Shown here: positions 6,004 to 8,076 of the stretch, piece after piece | How positions within the stretch are numbered: position 1 is the first letter of the stretch | How the letters are laid out: each line of letters opens with the position of its first letter | NCBI GenBank assembly: GCA_013415595.1 | Contig: JAAEEW010000146.1 | Coordinates: forward strand, 1 to 8,076 | Length of the DNA: 8,076 nucleotides | Origin: Methanosarcinales archaeon | Lineage (GTDB): Archaea > Halobacteriota > Methanosarcinia > Methanotrichales > Methanotrichaceae | Direction: 5' to 3' | Notes under the pieces: generated by a model | Databases searched by the model: none | What the model was told of the DNA's origin: nothing | The model's input: only the letters and a program-made list of their open reading frames with translations | Position numbers and translations under genes: made by a program

Positions 6004-7677
6004 CTAAGCACCTCCCCAGGAGGAGATGATTCCCGCCGGAATCTCCATCCTCACGTCCAGCAGCCGGCCGGTGGTGGACCAGCCCCGGACCATGTTGAAC
6101 ATCTCGCTGTGGGTGACCTGGGCCTCGGCGGCGTACTCGGCGATGCCCAGAGTCACAGCCCTCTCCAAAACCAGCTTTCTGGCCATATCCTCCGCCTCTT
6201 CCAGCCTCATGTTTTTGTTGTGAACGTCGCCGGTGGTTCCGTCCTCGGCCACGGCGTAGAATCCCCGTTCGGTGTCGATCCTCAGGTTGAGGGTCATGGT
6301 GGGCCGGGCCACCGCCGCTCCGATGGCGTTGGCCACCGGGGCGTGCTCCAGGACGATTCCCCTGGCCTTGAGCTTATCCGCCACCAGGGGCACCAGGGCC
6401 GGGGAGGCTCCGCCCACACCCACCACGTTCTGGGGCCTGATCTTCTCTTTTTGCAGGATCTCCCACACCCGGTAGGCCGGCTCCTGCTCCCATTCCTTGA
6501 ACATCTCGTTGACCTCGGCCACGATCCTGTCCACCACGGCCTCCAGCACCATCCTGGCCACCTGGGTGGCGTTCATGCCCATCTGGGCGCCGAGCCGGTC
6601 CAGGGCTCCTTCAGCCTTTGCCCGGTCTCCGATCTGGCTGTAGCCCATCACCCTCAGGGCGTCGGTGGGGGTGGCCTTCGGGCCGTCCAGGCAGGCGGCA
6701 GGGCCGGCCCGTTCCGGTCCCACGGTCACTCCCTGTCCCTGCACCCGGATTACGCTATCCCCGCCGATGGCCACCGACTTGACGGCAAAGGCCCGGATGT
6801 GGGTGAGCATGGAGTCCACCCTGGCTCCCTTTGAGGAGAGCAGGGGCTTTCCGTCCAGGATCAGGGCCAGGTCGGTGGTGGTCCCGCCGATGTCCACCAC
6901 CACCGAGGTCTGGCCCCGGGGGGTGAGGGCCATGACGCCCATGATGCTGGCCGCCGGCCCGGAGAAGATGGTCTCCACCGGCATGTCCAGGGACCTGTTC
7001 AGAGGCAGGGTCCCTCCGTCGGCCTTGAGGATGTAGACCGGAGCGGATATGCCCCTCTGGGCCAGGGCCTGGTTCATGTGCTCTGCGAACTCCCGGTAGC
7101 GGTCCCTGGTGGCCAGGGTGAGGAGGGTGGTGGCCGCCCTCCTGGGGAAGTTGAGCTTGCCGGAGACCTGGTGTCCCAGCTCCACCTGCAGCGATGGTGC
7201 TGCCTGGGCTATCAATTCCTTCACCTGAAGCTCCTGGTTGTGGTTTCTCTGGCAGAACTTGCCCACCACCGCCACCTTGCGGTAGCCAGCGGATGCCAGC
7301 TCCAGGGATGTTTGCCTGATCTGCTCCTCGCTGAGCTTCTGGATCTCCCGGCCCCGGTAGTCCACGGCCCCCTTCAGTATCCTGGGCTCTTTGGTGAGGC
7401 GGTAGTCCCGGGGGTTGGTCCCCGGGCCGGGGATGAGCACCAGGCCCACCGGCTCGGTCTTGCCTTCGGCAATGAGGTTGGTGATCAGGGTAGTGCTGAG
7501 CACCACCCGCTCGATCTCTCTGGCGTTCACGCCCTGGACCAGCTCGTCCAGGGCGCCGAGGAGACAGGTCAGAAGGTGGTCGTGGTCTGTGGGCACCTTG
7601 GCCGTCCGGACCACCAATTCATTCTGTATGAGAACTGCGTCGGTGGTAGTTCCCCCGACATCTATTCCAATCAGCAT
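6004..7677 (-). CDS. Hydantoinase A/5-oxoprolinase family (HyuA-like) ATPase subunit
   Basis: The 557-residue protein shows the actin-like ATPase signatures of the HyuA family. It begins MLIGIDVGGTTTDAVLIQNE (phosphate-1 loop). The N-terminal domain includes VVLSTTLITNLIAEG (58-72), and the main domain has ILKADGGTLPL (216-226), FSGPAAS (238-244), a second phosphate loop VVDIGGTTTDLAL (260-272), and VGVGGASPALVPL (419-431). Members open cyclic amides such as hydantoins or 5-oxoproline using ATP, or drive other ATP-linked reactions. It is shorter than bacterial HyuA (about 650-700 residues), and no HyuB partner is present in the window. ATG 7677 is required because the conserved loop begins at residue 4; AGGCGAT lies 6 bases before it. 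It is first in the operon and coupled to the deacetylase gene. Length argues against the smaller methanofuran enzyme MfnF of the same superfamily. Substrate unknown. Confidence 0.9.
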   Translation of the reverse strand: MLIGIDVGGTTTDAVLIQNELVVRTAKVPTDHDHLLTCLLGALDELVQGVNAREIERVVLSTTLITNLIAEGKTEPVGLVLIPGPGTNPRDYRLTKEPRILKGAVDYRGREIQKLSEEQIRQTSLELASAGYRKVAVVGKFCQRNHNQELQVKELIAQAAPSLQVELGHQVSGKLNFPRRAATTLLTLATRDRYREFAEHMNQALAQRGISAPVYILKADGGTLPLNRSLDMPVETIFSGPAASIMGVMALTPRGQTSVVVDIGGTTTDLALILDGKPLLSSKGARVDSMLTHIRAFAVKSVAIGGDSVIRVQGQGVTVGPERAGPAACLDGPKATPTDALRVMGYSQIGDRAKAEGALDRLGAQMGMNATQVARMVLEAVVDRIVAEVNEMFKEWEQEPAYRVWEILQKEKIRPQNVVGVGGASPALVPLVADKLKARGIVLEHAPVANAIGAAVARPTMTLNLRIDTERGFYAVAEDGTTGDVHNKNMRLEEAEDMARKLVLERAVTLGIAEYAAEAQVTHSEMFNMVRGWSTTGRLLDVRMEIPAGIISSWGGA

Positions 7678-7720
7678 AATTTTATCGCCTTTATATGTCT
7701 TGCCACAGGCTACGGCATCG

Positions 7721-7731
7721 GGGTATATCGG
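7721..7731 (-). promoter_or_regulatory. Candidate TATA promoter of the HyuA-deacetylase operon
   Basis: Minus-strand CCGATATACCC is centred near 7726. Transcription would begin near 7699, giving a leader of about 22 bases that contains the AGGCGAT ribosome site. A better-looking ACATATAAAG (7698-7689) lies too close to the ATG: its start point would fall inside the gene after the only credible start codon. Confidence 0.4.
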
Positions 7732-7975
7732 CCTTTTGGTGAGGCCGGCCCCTCTGTGCTCGACCTTTGCTGCCGCCCTGTCATCGATTTCAGGCGGGAT
7801 TTGAGCCTCACTCGAGCCCGGGAAAGCATGGACCAGGGGAGTTCCTCAATGGGTCATCTCCTTTTCGGCCGGGCTGTGGCCAGAGGGAAACGGATCAGGC
7901 TGGAGAAAGGTCTGGGAAGAGAAGAGGATGAAAGTGGGGAGGAAAATCGGGTCGTGTCGGTTGGGAACTGAATAG

Positions 7976-7984
7976 TTTATATAC
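7976..7984 (+). promoter_or_regulatory. Strong TATA box before the transposase-like gene
   Basis: TTTATATAC, in the context AATAGTTTATATAC, is the best archaeal TATA match in the window. Counting about 26 bases from its centre puts the transcription start near 8006, give or take a few bases, leaving a leader of roughly 12 bases that contains GGGAG. Confidence 0.6.
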
Positions 7985-7998
7985 TTTTAGCCACATAT

Positions 7999-8018
7999 TA
8001 GCTACTCGGGAGTAGCTA
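7999..8018 (+). repeat. 9-base inverted repeat over the ribosome site and start codon
   Basis: TAGCTACTC (7999-8007) and GAGTAGCTA (8010-8018) are perfect inverted arms separated by GG. In RNA this would fold as at least a 7-bp stem with a 6-base loop. The right arm contains part of the GGGAG ribosome site and the A of the ATG, so folding would hide the translation start. It could instead be an operator for a dimeric repressor. Confidence 0.6.
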
Positions 8019-8076
8019 TGCAGTTGGAATTAGACCTATCGGAATTCTGGTGTTGGAATGCAGATTGCCCAACCTA
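8018..8076 (+). CDS. Partial gene, probable IS1-like transposase N-terminus
   Basis: ATG at 8018 opens a frame that continues to the window edge (19 complete codons): MQLELDLSEFWCWNADCPT. A GGGAG ribosome site lies 5 bases upstream. The Cys-x4-Cys spaced WCWNADCP segment near the start resembles the N-terminal zinc finger of IS1-type archaeal transposases, which commonly continue with a DYG or similar turn and a basic stretch. With so few residues the family is tentative; another small zinc-finger protein is the main alternative. The strong promoter and AT-rich start, unlike the GC-rich neighbours, fit a mobile element. Confidence 0.5.
   Translation, partial: MQLELDLSEFWCWNADCPT

Larger units (their letters stand above)
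7678..8017. other. Intergenic stretch between the operon and the transposase-like gene
   Basis: These 340 bases separate two divergent genes. They hold the operon promoter and leader (to about 7731), then about 240 bases in which I find no recognisable gene or RNA, and finally the promoter and hairpin of the right-hand gene. A 47-codon frame from ATG 7830 to TGA 7973 is charged and has no ribosome site or family match, so it is not called. If an insertion sequence begins here, its left end must lie in this stretch, but I could not find a paired terminal repeat. Confidence 0.55.

Noticed and set aside
4421..6007. A long plus-strand open frame (528 codons) opposite the deacetylase gene
   Set aside because: It is the antisense shadow of a GC-rich gene; its composition is Val, Gly, Leu and His rich with no motifs, while the minus strand holds a complete catalytic domain.
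7780..7830. A tRNA-like T-arm (GGCTCAAATCCCGCC on the minus strand)
   Set aside because: The bases flanking the loop do not pair into a 5-bp stem, and no acceptor or anticodon arm could be found.
7078..7971. A plus-strand open frame of 297 codons opposite the HyuA-like gene and running into the spacer
   Set aside because: Most of it is antisense to conserved HyuA coding sequence, and the remainder shows no domain or ribosome site.
7830..7973. A 47-codon plus-strand frame before the transposase-like gene
   Set aside because: It has no ribosome site, no fitting promoter and no recognisable family; its charged composition alone is not enough.
1..8076. CRISPR arrays, rRNA, or complete insertion sequences
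   Set aside because: No regularly spaced repeats, no rRNA-like stretches and no paired terminal inverted repeats were seen. The right edge may hold only the start of an element.

Overview
The window looks like archaeal chromosome, most likely from a high-GC methanogen of the Methanothrix (Methanosaeta) kind. The archaeal call rests on TATA-box promoters about 26 bases before the inferred transcription starts, two probably leaderless genes, oligo-T stops, and GGAGG-type ribosome sites on other genes. The genus is a guess from composition and gene content. Most of the window is GC-rich. Roughly the first 640 bases are clearly richer in A+T, as is the right-hand edge.

Left section (1-1157): a divergent pair. 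On the minus strand is the start of a zinc-ribbon plus bacterial-PH-domain protein that runs off the left edge. On the plus strand is a 71-residue dodecin whose sequence is of the 'calcium dodecin' (SecE2) kind and lacks the flavin-stacking tryptophan. Between them is a 30-codon open frame that may be a gene remnant. After the dodecin come a strong hairpin with a T-rich tail and a pyrimidine-rich spacer.

Middle (1158-3875): a MurG-like GT-B glycosyltransferase (plus strand, probably leaderless) converges on a DHA2-type MFS exporter (minus strand, probably leaderless). The 228-base gap between their stops holds a T-run terminator, a nested GC-rich dyad enclosing a tandem 12-base repeat, and an AT-rich 14-base palindrome.

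Minus-strand operon (7677 down to 3949): a HyuA/oxoprolinase-like ATPase, then, 2 bases after its stop, a histone-deacetylase/acetylpolyamine-amidohydrolase-type Zn deacetylase with an added C-terminal zinc ribbon, then, 37 bases later, an unrecognised 207-residue protein with its own cysteine cluster. An oligo-T tract lies at the end of the third gene and separates it from the MFS gene, which has its own promoter. An ATP-dependent amide/lactam-opening-type enzyme, an amidohydrolase and an unknown metal-binding protein made together suggest a small amide-processing pathway of unknown substrate. This is the best candidate for an undescribed system here.

Right edge (7678-8076): the operon promoter, a non-coding stretch, then a strong TATA box and a 9-base inverted repeat covering the ribosome site and start codon of a cut-off gene whose first residues resemble an IS1-like transposase zinc finger. 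Promoter and hairpin are placed so that read-through RNA could be folded shut while the gene's own transcript would not be.
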